Origin: an uncultured Alphaproteobacteria bacterium
GTDB lineage: Bacteria; Pseudomonadota; Alphaproteobacteria; RF32; CAG-239
Reading direction: 5' to 3'
Assembly (NCBI GenBank): GCA_905235385.1
Contig: CAJOLB010000003.1
Span: 1-34,957 of the forward strand
DNA length: 34,957 nucleotides
The notes under the pieces were generated by a model, which made no database searches, was not told the DNA's origin, and worked only from the letters and a program-made list of their open reading frames with translations. This document shows positions 23,483 through 31,988 of the stretch, in pieces. How positions within the stretch are numbered: the first letter of the stretch is position 1; each line of letters starts with the position of its first letter. Made by a program: the position numbers and the translations under genes.

Positions 23483-25123
23483 ATGACAGCAACGCAGACA
23501 AAGTTTATTTTTATTACGGGCGGGGTGGTTTCATCGCTCGGAAAGGGGTTGGCATCGGCTTCTCTTGCAACAATTTTACAAGGCAGAGGTTTTAAGGTCA
23601 GACTTCGCAAGCTTGATCCGTATTTGAATGTTGACCCCGGAACAATGAGCCCTTATCAACATGGTGAGGTTTATGTGACCGATGACGGAACGGAAGCTGA
23701 TTTGGATTTGGGACACTATGAGCGTTTTTCGGGTGTGGCGGCTACAAAATATGATAGTGTTACATCAGGTAAAATTTATCAAAATGTGATTAATCGCGAA
23801 CGCAGAGGAGAATATTTGGGTGCGACTATTCAGGTTGTGCCTCACGTTACAAATGAAATTAAAGATTTTATTTTGTCTCATTTAACGGATGAAGATTTTG
23901 TTTTGTGTGAAATCGGCGGAACCGTCGGCGATATTGAAGGGCAGCCGTATTTGGAGGCCATTCGTCAAATTGCGTATGATTTAGGACGCGAAAGAGTGAT
24001 GTTTGTGCATTTGACGTTGTTGCCGTATATTCCGACAGCGGGCGAATTAAAGACAAAACCGACTCAACACTCCGTTAAAAAGCTTCAGGAATATGGTATT
24101 CAGCCTGATATGCTTTTGTGCAGAAGCCAAATCCCTGTTGAGCAAAATGAAAAAAGAAAGCTTGCTTTGTTTTGCAATGTAAAAGAAGAAAATGTGATTA
24201 CCGCTTTGGATGTGTCTAATATTTATGAAGTTCCGCTTGCATATGCCAAGGAAGGAATCGACCGGGCGGTTTGTAACCATTTCGGTATTGAGTGTCAAGA
24301 ACATCACACAGATTTGAGCAAGTGGCAAAACATTGTTGATGTGGCAAAAAATCCTTCAGGGATTGTTAAAATTGCGGTTGTGGGTAAATATACGCAACTT
24401 CTGGAGGCTTATAAGTCTTTGCACGAGGCAATTAAGCACGGAGCAATTGCCAACCATTATAAGGCAGATATTTCGTGGATTGATTCTGAGCTTTTGGAAA
24501 AAGATGAGCCGGAAAGATATTTAAAAGATGCTCTGGGTATTATTGTTCCGGGCGGGTTCGGTAAACGCGGAACATTGGGCAAAATCAATGCTATTAAATA
24601 TGCAAGAGAACATAAAATTCCGTTTTTGGGCATTTGTTTTGGAATGCAGATGGCTGTGATTGAGACGATGCGCAATGTGGCAGGGGTTAAAGATGCGGAT
24701 ACGACTGAATTTAACCCGACGTGTACACCTGTTGTCGGTTTAATGACCGAGTGGCAAAAGGGGGATGTGACCGAAAAACGTTCGAAAAACGGCGATTTAG
24801 GCGGTACAATGCGCTTAGGTGCTTATCCGTGTGTTTTAAAAGAGGGGAGCAAGGTTAGAGAGATCTATGGGCAAAATGAAATTTCAGAACGCCACCGCCA
24901 TCGCTATGAGGTCAATATGAATTATGAACGAACCTTAAAAGACAGTGGTATGGTTGTGAGCGGAAGATCGCCTGACGGAGAGTTACCTGAAATTGTGGAA
25001 AGGGTTGATCATCCTTGGTTTATCGGGGTACAATTTCATCCGGAGTTGAAATCAAAACCGTTTGCACCGCATCCGCTGTTTGTTTCATTGATTAAGGCCG
25101 CAATTGATTTAAAAAAATCTTGA
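23483..25123 (+). CDS. pyrG: CTP synthase
   Basis: It makes CTP from UTP, ATP and glutamine. The 546-residue protein has the amidoligase domain first ([20 protein letters not shown]-loop region at 8-26, [25 protein letters not shown]) and a glutamine amidotransferase domain from about 290. The latter has the oxyanion GGFGKRG, the nucleophile Cys in GICFGMQ, and the His-Glu pair in QFHPEL. No residue is missing. Confidence 0.98.
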   Translation: MTATQTKFIFITGGVVSSLGKGLASASLATILQGRGFKVRLRKLDPYLNVDPGTMSPYQHGEVYVTDDGTEADLDLGHYERFSGVAATKYDSVTSGKIYQNVINRERRGEYLGATIQVVPHVTNEIKDFILSHLTDEDFVLCEIGGTVGDIEGQPYLEAIRQIAYDLGRERVMFVHLTLLPYIPTAGELKTKPTQHSVKKLQEYGIQPDMLLCRSQIPVEQNEKRKLALFCNVKEENVITALDVSNIYEVPLAYAKEGIDRAVCNHFGIECQEHHTDLSKWQNIVDVAKNPSGIVKIAVVGKYTQLLEAYKSLHEAIKHGAIANHYKADISWIDSELLEKDEPERYLKDALGIIVPGGFGKRGTLGKINAIKYAREHKIPFLGICFGMQMAVIETMRNVAGVKDADTTEFNPTCTPVVGLMTEWQKGDVTEKRSKNGDLGGTMRLGAYPCVLKEGSKVREIYGQNEISERHRHRYEVNMNYERTLKDSGMVVSGRSPDGELPEIVERVDHPWFIGVQFHPELKSKPFAPHPLFVSLIKAAIDLKKS

Positions 25124-25169
25124 TTTTGTAAGGAAAGTATGTTTTAATTATTCTTATGGGGAAAAAGAT

Positions 25170-26105
25170 ATGAAAAAGATGATAAGTTTATTTGCATTTA
25201 TGTTTTTGTTGCCGGCGATTGTGCGTGCAGATTCATGTTCTACATTACCTGACTGTGAAAGTATGGGGTATTTTTTAGGTTATAATGCGGCTTGCGGGAC
25301 TGATGATTCTCGCTATATTTTCTGTCCGTATGATACAGATTATCGCAAGTGTGTGGATTATGACTGTGAGGGTATGGGATTTACACAAACAGATAAAACA
25401 GAGTGGTGTAAGACAATTGTCAATTGTTTATATGATTCTGCTTATACGCTTTGTGATGAACCTAAAGATATTGACCCTGAGCCGCAGCAAGGGACTTGTG
25501 AAGTTGTGACTTGCAATCCCTTAACATTTCCATTTACAGATAAGAGTGTTGAACCGCATGGTAAGTGGAGCGCAAAATGTGTTCCGCAAGATGAGGATTG
25601 TGCGAAGGGGGATCCGAGATGGGCGTTGGTTGGTTGCGTGGAAGGCTGGCACCTTAACAGGAGCCATACGGCTTGTGAAGAGAATTGTGAGCCGATTATA
25701 TGCGATCCAACTGAATATCCGTATACTGATGTGTGGATTCAATCTCAAATATCTCTACATGCTCATGGTTCCGGCGATATTTGTTATCCGAGATTAGAAA
25801 CTTGTGATTATCAAGGTAGTAAACGTTACACCGATTGGACATGTGATAGCGGCTATCATGATGAAGATGGTACTTGTGTGGAAGATGAATTCGTTTGTAA
25901 CGAGCCAGATGAAGATTGTAGTGATTTAGGAAGTGGTGCTGTTATATATACACCAGGTGTTAATCCGCCTTCTACATTTGCTCTGTTTTATATCTGTACA
26001 CCAAAAGTAAATTGTGAACGAACCGGTCCGGATATTCATTATTGGAGATGTCCTCAAGGTTGGGAACGAGATATGAGCATACCGGGGTGTGTTGTATCAA
26101 ATTAG
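25170..26105 (+). CDS. secreted cysteine-rich protein (27 Cys)
   Basis: A 311-residue protein with a signal peptide (about 1-20, ending VRA). It has 27 Cys and many Asp, Glu, Tyr and Trp residues. Loose repeats are visible: blocks of the form CxxxxCxPxxxPFTD / CDPTEYPYTD and CxxGWHLNRSHTAC / CDSGYHDEDGTC / CPQGWERDMSIPGC, resembling small disulfide-knot modules. No known family or active site. It is probably an exported, disulfide-stabilised surface or periplasmic protein. Its own terminator follows at 26202. Confidence 0.8.
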   Translation: MKKMISLFAFMFLLPAIVRADSCSTLPDCESMGYFLGYNAACGTDDSRYIFCPYDTDYRKCVDYDCEGMGFTQTDKTEWCKTIVNCLYDSAYTLCDEPKDIDPEPQQGTCEVVTCNPLTFPFTDKSVEPHGKWSAKCVPQDEDCAKGDPRWALVGCVEGWHLNRSHTACEENCEPIICDPTEYPYTDVWIQSQISLHAHGSGDICYPRLETCDYQGSKRYTDWTCDSGYHDEDGTCVEDEFVCNEPDEDCSDLGSGAVIYTPGVNPPSTFALFYICTPKVNCERTGPDIHYWRCPQGWERDMSIPGCVVSN

Positions 26106-26201
26106 CTTCAGAGTTGTTCTGATTTGACCGCTTAGAGCTAGGAGACAGATTTCTTTGTCAATTATATCGAGTGTGAAGCTGATTAAGAATGCATGAGGCA
26201 A

Positions 26202-26238
26202 AAAAGAAGCCCCTCGCTGATGCGAGGGGTTTCTTTTT
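26202..26238. terminator. bidirectional terminator between Cys-rich and lipoprotein genes
   Basis: AAAGAAGCCCCTCGC and GCGAGGGGTTTCTTTTT pair around a TGAT loop, serving two converging genes. Confidence 0.85.
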
Positions 26239-26252
26239 AAGCATTTTGGCCG

Positions 26253-26957
26253 TTAACGCAGGGTTTTGACCTTGACGATTCCGACGCCGGATTTCGGCCA
26301 AGGGGTCTTGTTGGTCTCAGCCTCCTTTTTCATGGCGTTCAAGTTGGCATTCGAGACGACCTTTTCGGTGCCGTTTGCGAGCTTTTTGGTTGACTTGCCG
26401 TCAACAATGTAATAAGCAGACTGACCGGCGTCGGTGTAGGCATAGATAATCCCCTGATATTTCTGTTCGAGGATAACGTTGCCGTTTTCGGGGTCGTAGA
26501 TGCCGTATTTGCCGGTTTCGTTTTCGGCGAACAGGAGACCAAGCATCGGATAATATGTAAAATCCTTGGCAGGTCCGCAAAGTTCGCGATGGGGCAGGAA
26601 GAAGTATTTGCCGGCAGATGTCTTAAAGATAAAATTGTTTTTGCCGGCGCCGGCTTCGGTGATGTTCAGGTCCTCGAATATCCGCTGTCCCGTGTTGTCG
26701 AAAATGGCGAAGTTGTTGGCCTTGGCGGCGATGATGTAGTCGAACTTGTAGTGGACGATTTCATAGACAGGTTCGACGATGACGACGTTCGAAAGGGTGT
26801 TCTTCACGCCGACATACTCGGTAGTCTTATCAATCTTCTTGGTGAAGGAGACGAGGTTGGTGTTTTCGCCCAACTCTTCAACTTTGGATTGATAACAGGA
26901 AGTGGCACAAATGGCCAAAGTGGCAGCGCATGCCACAAAGAACAAAAATTTCTTCAT
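26253..26957 (-). CDS. Bacteroidetes-like lipoprotein, WG-repeat-like
   Basis: The longest frame begins at 27074, but the ATG at 26957 gives a classic lipoprotein start: MKKFLFFVACAATLAICATSC, with the lipid-bearing Cys at 21. The 234-residue protein has beta-rich repeats such as YGIYDPENGNVILEQKYQGI, resembling WG-type propeller repeats. It has no Shine-Dalgarno sequence; instead a TTG-N19-TAAATTTG promoter of Bacteroidetes type lies 50-90 bp upstream. The gene is much richer in G+C than its neighbours. All three points suggest recent transfer from a gut Bacteroidetes. Function unknown. Confidence 0.8.
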   Translation of the reverse strand: MKKFLFFVACAATLAICATSCYQSKVEELGENTNLVSFTKKIDKTTEYVGVKNTLSNVVIVEPVYEIVHYKFDYIIAAKANNFAIFDNTGQRIFEDLNITEAGAGKNNFIFKTSAGKYFFLPHRELCGPAKDFTYYPMLGLLFAENETGKYGIYDPENGNVILEQKYQGIIYAYTDAGQSAYYIVDGKSTKKLANGTEKVVSNANLNAMKKEAETNKTPWPKSGVGIVKVKTLR

Positions 26958-27014
26958 AATTGAAAAGTATTTTGAAGGTTCGAAATAATAGTCATAATCT
27001 GATTGAAATATAGA

Positions 27015-27044
27015 CAAATTTATCAAAATTTCAGATATTGTCAA
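27015..27044 (-). promoter_or_regulatory. Bacteroidetes-type promoter (-33 TTG, -7 TAAATTTG)
   Basis: On the minus strand TTG (27044-27042), 19 bp, then TAAATTTG (27022-27015) fits the known Bacteroides consensus TTTG-N19-21-TAnnTTTG. A sigma-70 reading (TTGACA with a poor -10) is also possible. Confidence 0.6.
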
Positions 27045-27166
27045 GAATAAATTCATTTTGTTTTTTATACACATGTAACAATTCGTTACGTATTGTGTTT
27101 TTACAAAATGATGATGTTTGCATATTCTCGTTGTCAGTATTGGATTAATATATAAGGACTATTAAA

Positions 27167-27997
27167 ATGGCAAAAATTCATGCCTCAAGTGTCGTCGAAG
27201 ACGGTGCTCAAATTGCATCAAGTGCTGAAATCGGACCTTTCTGTTTTATCAGCGCAAAAGCAAAAATCGGTGAAAATGTTAAATTGATTTCTCATGTAAC
27301 TGTTTATGGAGATACAACAATCGGAGAAGGAACTGTCGTATTTCCGGGAGCTTGTTTGGGAACAGGTCCGCAAGATCACGGCAACGAGTTTCAAGAAGGA
27401 GCCAGACTTGTAATCGGTAAGCACAACGTTATCAGAGAAAATGTAACAATGCATGCAGGAACGCCGAAAGGTCAAAATCCGATTAAGGGCGAAGAACCTC
27501 AAAAATTGATTACGATTGTGGGTGATGACGGTATGTTTATGGCAGGTTCACACGTTGCGCATGACTGCGTTGTCGGAAATAATGTGATTATGACAAATAA
27601 TGCGGTTATCGGTGGTCACGTTCGAGTCGGAGATGGTGCTATTTTAGGCGGAAACTGTGCCGTTCACCAATTCTGCCGTATCGGTCGAAAAGCTATGATC
27701 GGGGGTTTGTCGGGTGTTACACGTGATGTGATTCCTTTCGGTATTGTAACCGGCGACAGAGGCAAATTAAGAGGTTTGAATGTTATCGGCTTGAAACGCA
27801 GCGGTTTTGATGAAGCTACAGTCAAGTCTATCACACGGGCTTATATGTATATCTTTAAAGGCAAAAGCGGCACTTTTGAAGAAAGAGTTAAGCTTGCACG
27901 CGAAAAGTTTAAAGATAACTCGATGGTTATTGAACAGCTTGATTTTATTGATGAAGCGTTGGAAGGGCGACGCAATATTATGACCGCCGAAGTTTAA
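27167..27997 (+). CDS. lpxA: UDP-N-acetylglucosamine acyltransferase LpxA
   Basis: The first enzyme of lipid A synthesis, adding a 3-hydroxyacyl chain from acyl carrier protein to UDP-GlcNAc. The 276-residue protein has the left-handed helix hexapeptide repeats (for example IGENVKLISHVTVYGDTTIGEGTVV), a catalytic His in the GSHVAHDC segment, the GGNCAVHQFCRIG motif, and a helical C-terminal domain from about 195. Most Gram-negatives keep lpxA in an lpxD-fabZ-lpxA-lpxB cluster; here it stands alone between two lipoprotein genes of foreign character. Confidence 0.97.
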   Translation: MAKIHASSVVEDGAQIASSAEIGPFCFISAKAKIGENVKLISHVTVYGDTTIGEGTVVFPGACLGTGPQDHGNEFQEGARLVIGKHNVIRENVTMHAGTPKGQNPIKGEEPQKLITIVGDDGMFMAGSHVAHDCVVGNNVIMTNNAVIGGHVRVGDGAILGGNCAVHQFCRIGRKAMIGGLSGVTRDVIPFGIVTGDRGKLRGLNVIGLKRSGFDEATVKSITRAYMYIFKGKSGTFEERVKLAREKFKDNSMVIEQLDFIDEALEGRRNIMTAEV

Positions 27998-28033
27998 AAA
28001 TGCGTATAGGGGGCTTGTATAATTGACCACTAA

Positions 28034-28088
28034 CGAGGGCTTTTCCTTCTTGTGTAACTATTTGTACACGTCGGCGGAAAAGTCCTCA
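28034..28088 (+). terminator. two-tier hairpin after lpxA
   Basis: GAGGGCTTTTCC (28035-28046) pairs with GGAAAAGTCCTC (28076-28087). An inner GTGTA..TACAC stem sits in the loop. There is no T-run, so factor-independent termination is uncertain; it may stabilise the lpxA mRNA end. Confidence 0.4.
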
Positions 28089-28161
28089 TTATTTGTTTAA
28101 TTCTCCAAGCCCATGGATTCCATAATTTTTTCGTACGCTCTCCGCATTTAAAAAAAATATA

Positions 28162-28192
28162 TTGACAAAATTTCTAAAATTTGCTAGATTCA
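28162..28192 (+). promoter_or_regulatory. possible Bacteroidetes-type promoter
   Basis: TTG (28162-28164), 20 bp, then TAGATTCA (28185-28192), a partial match to TAnnTTTG. It could equally be a sigma-70 promoter, TTGACA with TAGATT at 17 bp. Confidence 0.4.
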
Positions 28193-28222
28193 GAATCGGA
28201 AAACCAATTAAATAATATAGCA

Positions 28223-28621
28223 ATGAAAAAATTATTACTTTTGCTTGCTTTCGTTGCGAGCCTGTGTGCATGCACAACTCAAACCCAAAGGGCTAATGCT
28301 CTGATTGGAGAGTATGAGGAAAAGTATGAACTTGCAAACTGTGAGCTTAATGAGCTGATGGTGTCTTTTTCACCTGAAGAATGGGACTATGTAATTGCCA
28401 ACGCAAATTATTGGGCTAATGAAACCATAATTGCCGTTGGCAAAAATTGGAAGCTTGAAATGCAGCCGATGGAAGAGCAAAGATTATCTCTTGCCGGCGA
28501 AGTTGAGAAGGCCAAATGTCCTCTGACAAGTGAGCAAGATGTCGTTCTTCACAAATACGCGGAGGCAACTATGTATCTAGCCACTGTCAAAGTGTTGAAA
28601 CGGTGGCTTGAGTTAAATTAA
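28223..28621 (+). CDS. small lipoprotein, Bacteroidetes-like start
   Basis: The ATG at 28223 gives MKKLLLLLAFVASLCAC, a signal peptide with a lipobox (LCAC, lipidated Cys near 17), for a 132-residue protein. The mature part is mostly helical and acidic with two further Cys residues. The longer frame from 28181 would bury the signal. No Shine-Dalgarno is visible. The leader and missing ribosome site resemble the lipoprotein gene at 26253-26957, although base composition is closer to the host. No family recognised. Confidence 0.7.
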   Translation: MKKLLLLLAFVASLCACTTQTQRANALIGEYEEKYELANCELNELMVSFSPEEWDYVIANANYWANETIIAVGKNWKLEMQPMEEQRLSLAGEVEKAKCPLTSEQDVVLHKYAEATMYLATVKVLKRWLELN

Positions 28622-28652
28622 AAAAAAGCGGCTTTCAAGCCGCCTTTTTTTT
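28621..28652. terminator. bidirectional terminator
   Basis: GCGGCTT (28628-28634) and AAGCCGC (28637-28643) with A- and T-runs, between converging lipoprotein and barrel genes. Confidence 0.85.
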
Positions 28653-29526
28653 ACCAAATTTTGTAATCCGTTTGATAGCCGAGTGACAAACCGACTGTCG
28701 TGTTGCTGCGGTATTTGTCAGCCGCACGTGTTTTGGCAATTTTGTAATTGACAAACGGCGCGAAAGATAAGTTTCCGACAATTGTGACATCTAAACGATT
28801 GTTCGTTTCAGCTTCATATTTGAAATCTGTGTTACGATATTTGTCGTAAATGAAAAATTTTCTGAAAAATCCGTCTGAAACAAATTTCATATCATCTCTG
28901 ATTTGATATTCAAACTGATAGCCTACCTCACCGGCGGTTTTCATATTTGTATCGCCATAAGTGAAATCGGCTTCTTCAACGGCTGCGACATATAATTCTT
29001 TGAAATACTTGCCTTCATAAAGCTTCAAACCTGTTTTACCGCGCAAAATTTTGGTGCGGTATTTTTCACCGTCCTGTGCATCTCTGAACTCTGTAAATTC
29101 GGTTTGATAACCCAAATTAACAAACGGACCGACAATCCCTTGATCTAATTTCCAAATTTTATGTGTATAATCTGTGGTAAGCAAAATTTTATCAGCGTTT
29201 TCACTTTTGGTCTTTTCGCCGTTGTTGTCCGTTTCGCTTCGTCCATATTCCATAAAGAGACTGTTGAGCCAAACGAGCGATTCGTTGTTGTATTCGATAT
29301 TTCCGTCAAAAATGCCCGTAAACACTTCTTGTTCGTCAGATGTAAAAGTTCCCGGATAGTTCGGGTCTTCTCTGTTGGTGACTGAATTTTGATTATATTG
29401 AACGGCAATGCGTTTTAAGTTTGCCGTTAAACTGCTTGCATTTTCAGCGACTTCAGTTTCTTCGGCCATGGCGGCGATCGGAAAAAGAAGAATTGAACTT
29501 AAAAGTGCGAATTTAAATTTTGACAT
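28651..29526 (-). CDS. predicted outer-membrane beta-barrel protein (DUF481/DUF3078-like)
   Basis: The 291-residue protein has a signal peptide (1-21, ending AAMA). A run of alternating amphipathic strands ends in an aromatic residue (YKIW), the usual barrel assembly signal. It resembles salt-induced outer-membrane proteins of the DUF481 group or DUF3078; I cannot decide between them by eye. Single gene with its own terminator. Ligand unknown. Confidence 0.7.
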   Translation of the reverse strand: MSKFKFALLSSILLFPIAAMAEETEVAENASSLTANLKRIAVQYNQNSVTNREDPNYPGTFTSDEQEVFTGIFDGNIEYNNESLVWLNSLFMEYGRSETDNNGEKTKSENADKILLTTDYTHKIWKLDQGIVGPFVNLGYQTEFTEFRDAQDGEKYRTKILRGKTGLKLYEGKYFKELYVAAVEEADFTYGDTNMKTAGEVGYQFEYQIRDDMKFVSDGFFRKFFIYDKYRNTDFKYEAETNNRLDVTIVGNLSFAPFVNYKIAKTRAADKYRSNTTVGLSLGYQTDYKIW

Positions 29527-29621
29527 ATCAAAAACCTTTCCTTGAGTTAATGTTATATGAGGAAAGCATAGAATATATTATATCTTTATAAAGAAGTTTT
29601 CTTGAATTTCTCACAAAAAAC

Positions 29622-30458
29622 TTAGCTGCGATCAAAGATCGTGTTTACCGCAATCATAATCTTGTCAATTCTTTTAATCGTGGGTTTGGGGGACATAATT
29701 TCCCAACCGCGATGGGACATGATGTCAAAATAGCGTTTATATATATGAAAAATAAAACGCAAAGGTCTCATGGTCTTTTTGTTAGAAGCACTGATCATCT
29801 TATGGGCTCTCGTAAAACATTGAGCGGCTTGTTTTGCAAGTATTTCTCGAGCGTATGTCAGATTTTTGTCGGTAATGACTGTTGTGGGAATATGAGATGA
29901 GATATCGGCCTGTTCTAAAATTTCTTTTGGGATATATAAATGTTGGTTCAGGGCATCGTCCTTAATGTTGCGCAAGATGTTGGTAATTTCCATGGCCATG
30001 CCGAAATTAGATGCTAATGTGCGCTTTGAGGCTTCTTTCATTTCGTCCATAATCAGCAAGGTGATATATGTCGGGATAACAGCAGAACCTTGGCAGTATT
30101 TGTTAAAAATTTCTGTCGTCGGGGCTTGAAGCGGCTTTGGAAAGTCAAGCAAAGATGCTTCTAAGATTTTTGAGAAGTCCTCTTTTTGAATTTTAAAACG
30201 CATACAGTTTTTATAAATTTTTTGCCCTATTTTTGTTGCCGGAACTTTCTTTTCATATATGTTGTCAAGCTCAATTTTCCATGCACTTAAAAGGTCTTCT
30301 TTTTCATTTTGAGGCAGGTTGCTTTGAACGATATCGTCTAAATGTTTAACAAATGTATAGAGCGTGTATATGGCTTCACGCTTTGCCTTTGGCAGACCTT
30401 GCATACACCAAAAAAGCGTGGCTTGAGATTTTCGAACAATACGGCTGACAGCACTCAT
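29622..30458 (-). CDS. squalene/phytoene synthase-family protein, altered Asp motifs
   Basis: A 278-residue all-helical prenyl synthase fold. The YTLYTFVKHLDDIVQ (31-45) and ITNILRNIKDDA..LYIP (158 on) segments correspond to the two metal-binding Asp motifs, usually DDIxD and RDxxED. Here the last Asp of the first motif is Gln45 and the first Asp of the second is Asn164. The enzyme may have changed activity or only bind isoprenoid. The partners hpnC and hpnE are not nearby. It follows trmFO by 46 bp and is probably co-transcribed. Confidence 0.8.
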   Translation of the reverse strand: MSAVSRIVRKSQATLFWCMQGLPKAKREAIYTLYTFVKHLDDIVQSNLPQNEKEDLLSAWKIELDNIYEKKVPATKIGQKIYKNCMRFKIQKEDFSKILEASLLDFPKPLQAPTTEIFNKYCQGSAVIPTYITLLIMDEMKEASKRTLASNFGMAMEITNILRNIKDDALNQHLYIPKEILEQADISSHIPTTVITDKNLTYAREILAKQAAQCFTRAHKMISASNKKTMRPLRFIFHIYKRYFDIMSHRGWEIMSPKPTIKRIDKIMIAVNTIFDRS

Positions 30459-30504
30459 TGATATTTATCCTTTTGATTTAACTTAATTGAATATTTTTTG
30501 TGTG

Positions 30505-31860
30505 TCAATGTTTTTGTATTTGTTGTAGCCAGTCTTGAAGGCTTTCAAGGGCGCGTGTGCAATATTGTTCTTTTCGTTCAAGACCTTTAAGATGCTTGTA
30601 TTTTCCGCTTTTTGTGAGAACCGGAGGAATTTCGGGAAACAGACCGAAATTGATATTCATCGGCTGATAGTTTTCAATGTTTTCTTTGTCTTGCAGGTGT
30701 GCTAACATAGAGCCGAACGCCGTTTCTCTCGGAGGTAAAACGGGTTCTTCATTTTTTATAAGAAAAGACGAAAAGATACCGGCTAAGAATCCGACACAAG
30801 CGCTTTCGACATAACCTTCACAGCCCGTAATTTGGCCGGCGAACATGATATTTGGTTTTGTTCTTAAACGCAAATAGGGATCTAAGAGGAGCGGACTTTT
30901 TATAAATGTGTTTTTGTGAATGCCGCCAAGTCTTGCAAATTGAGCGTTTTCAAGCCCCGGAATAGTGCGAAAAATTCTTTCTTGTTCGCCGTATTTGAGT
31001 TTTGTTTGAAAGCCGACAATGTTGCGAAGCGTATCTTCTTTGTTGTCTTGACGAAGCTGAACAACAGCATACGGGCGCTCCGAACTGTGCGGATTTGTAA
31101 GGCCGACGGGCTTCATGGGACCGAAGCGCAATGTTTCAAGACCTCGTTCGGCCATGACTTCAATCGGCAAGCATCCGTCAAAATATTGAGGCTTTTCAAA
31201 TTCATGAAACTGAACGGTTTCAGCATTTAAGAGTTCCGAAACAAAATTTTCGTATTGAAGTTTGTTCATCGGGCAGTTGATATAATCTTTTTGCTCACCT
31301 TTGTCATAACGGGATTGATACCATGCTTTTTCAAAATCAATGCTTTCTTTGTAAACAACGGGTGCAATGGCATCATAAAATGAAAGCGTTTCATCGCCGA
31401 CATTTTTTAAGATATCTTTTGCTAATTTTTCAGCGGTGAGGGGACCTGTGGCGATAATAATGAGCGGATAATCGAGCTCATCAATTGATTCAATTTCTTT
31501 TTCTATGATGTTGATTTTTGGCTTGTTTTTCAGCGCTTTTGTGATTTGAAGCGCAAAATTTTTTCTATCGACAGCCAGAGCACCGCCGGAGGGAACTTTT
31601 GTTTTTTCGGCTATGTCTAAAATCAAAGAGCCGGCTCTGCGCATTTCTTCATGCATTAAGCCGACGGCATTATGCATAAAATCATCTGATCTTAAAGAAT
31701 TAGAGCAAACAAGTTCGCCAAAATTTTCATCTTTGTGGGCGGGTGAAAATTTAAGCGGTTTCATATCGTATAAATCAACTTCTATGCCTCGTTTGGCTAT
31801 TTGCCAAGAGGCTTCCGAGCCGGCAAGTCCGGCACCGATAACAGCAATTTTATCAGGCAT
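30505..31860 (-). CDS. trmFO: tRNA (uracil-54-C5) methyltransferase TrmFO
   Basis: A folate- and FAD-dependent enzyme that makes ribothymidine at position 54 of tRNAs. The 451-residue protein starts with the FAD-binding GAGLAGSEA (8-16). It shows the family blocks NFGELVCSNSLRSD, MHEEMRRAGSL, FGPMKPVGL and GQITGCEGYVESA. Upstream is the divergent secreted protein/chpT pair; downstream is the prenyl synthase-like gene, an arrangement I recall from other Alphaproteobacteria. Confidence 0.96.
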   Translation of the reverse strand: MPDKIAVIGAGLAGSEASWQIAKRGIEVDLYDMKPLKFSPAHKDENFGELVCSNSLRSDDFMHNAVGLMHEEMRRAGSLILDIAEKTKVPSGGALAVDRKNFALQITKALKNKPKINIIEKEIESIDELDYPLIIIATGPLTAEKLAKDILKNVGDETLSFYDAIAPVVYKESIDFEKAWYQSRYDKGEQKDYINCPMNKLQYENFVSELLNAETVQFHEFEKPQYFDGCLPIEVMAERGLETLRFGPMKPVGLTNPHSSERPYAVVQLRQDNKEDTLRNIVGFQTKLKYGEQERIFRTIPGLENAQFARLGGIHKNTFIKSPLLLDPYLRLRTKPNIMFAGQITGCEGYVESACVGFLAGIFSSFLIKNEEPVLPPRETAFGSMLAHLQDKENIENYQPMNINFGLFPEIPPVLTKSGKYKHLKGLERKEQYCTRALESLQDWLQQIQKH

Positions 31861-31929
31861 TTTTTTTCCTTTTTTTTTGTTTTATTAGCAATTTTATGGG
31901 GTTATGTAAATAAAAAAAGCCTTGTTTTA

Positions 31930-31944
31930 TTAATTTTTTTTTAA
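31930..31944 (+). promoter_or_regulatory. CtrA-like box (TTAA-N7-TTAA) upstream of the chpT operon
   Basis: A perfect TTAA-T7-TTAA lies 44 bp before the ATG of the secreted-protein/chpT unit. The spacer is a pure T-run, so chance in AT-rich DNA is a real alternative. Confidence 0.4.
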
Positions 31945-31988
31945 GTCTCGTGGGTTATCCTTTAATCAAGTTTAGTCTGAGGATCTTT

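Noticed and set aside
26589-26963. Plus-strand 124-codon ORF opposite the lipoprotein
   Set aside because: A shadow of the GC-richer lipoprotein gene; Gly/Val/Asp-rich composition without domain or start signal.
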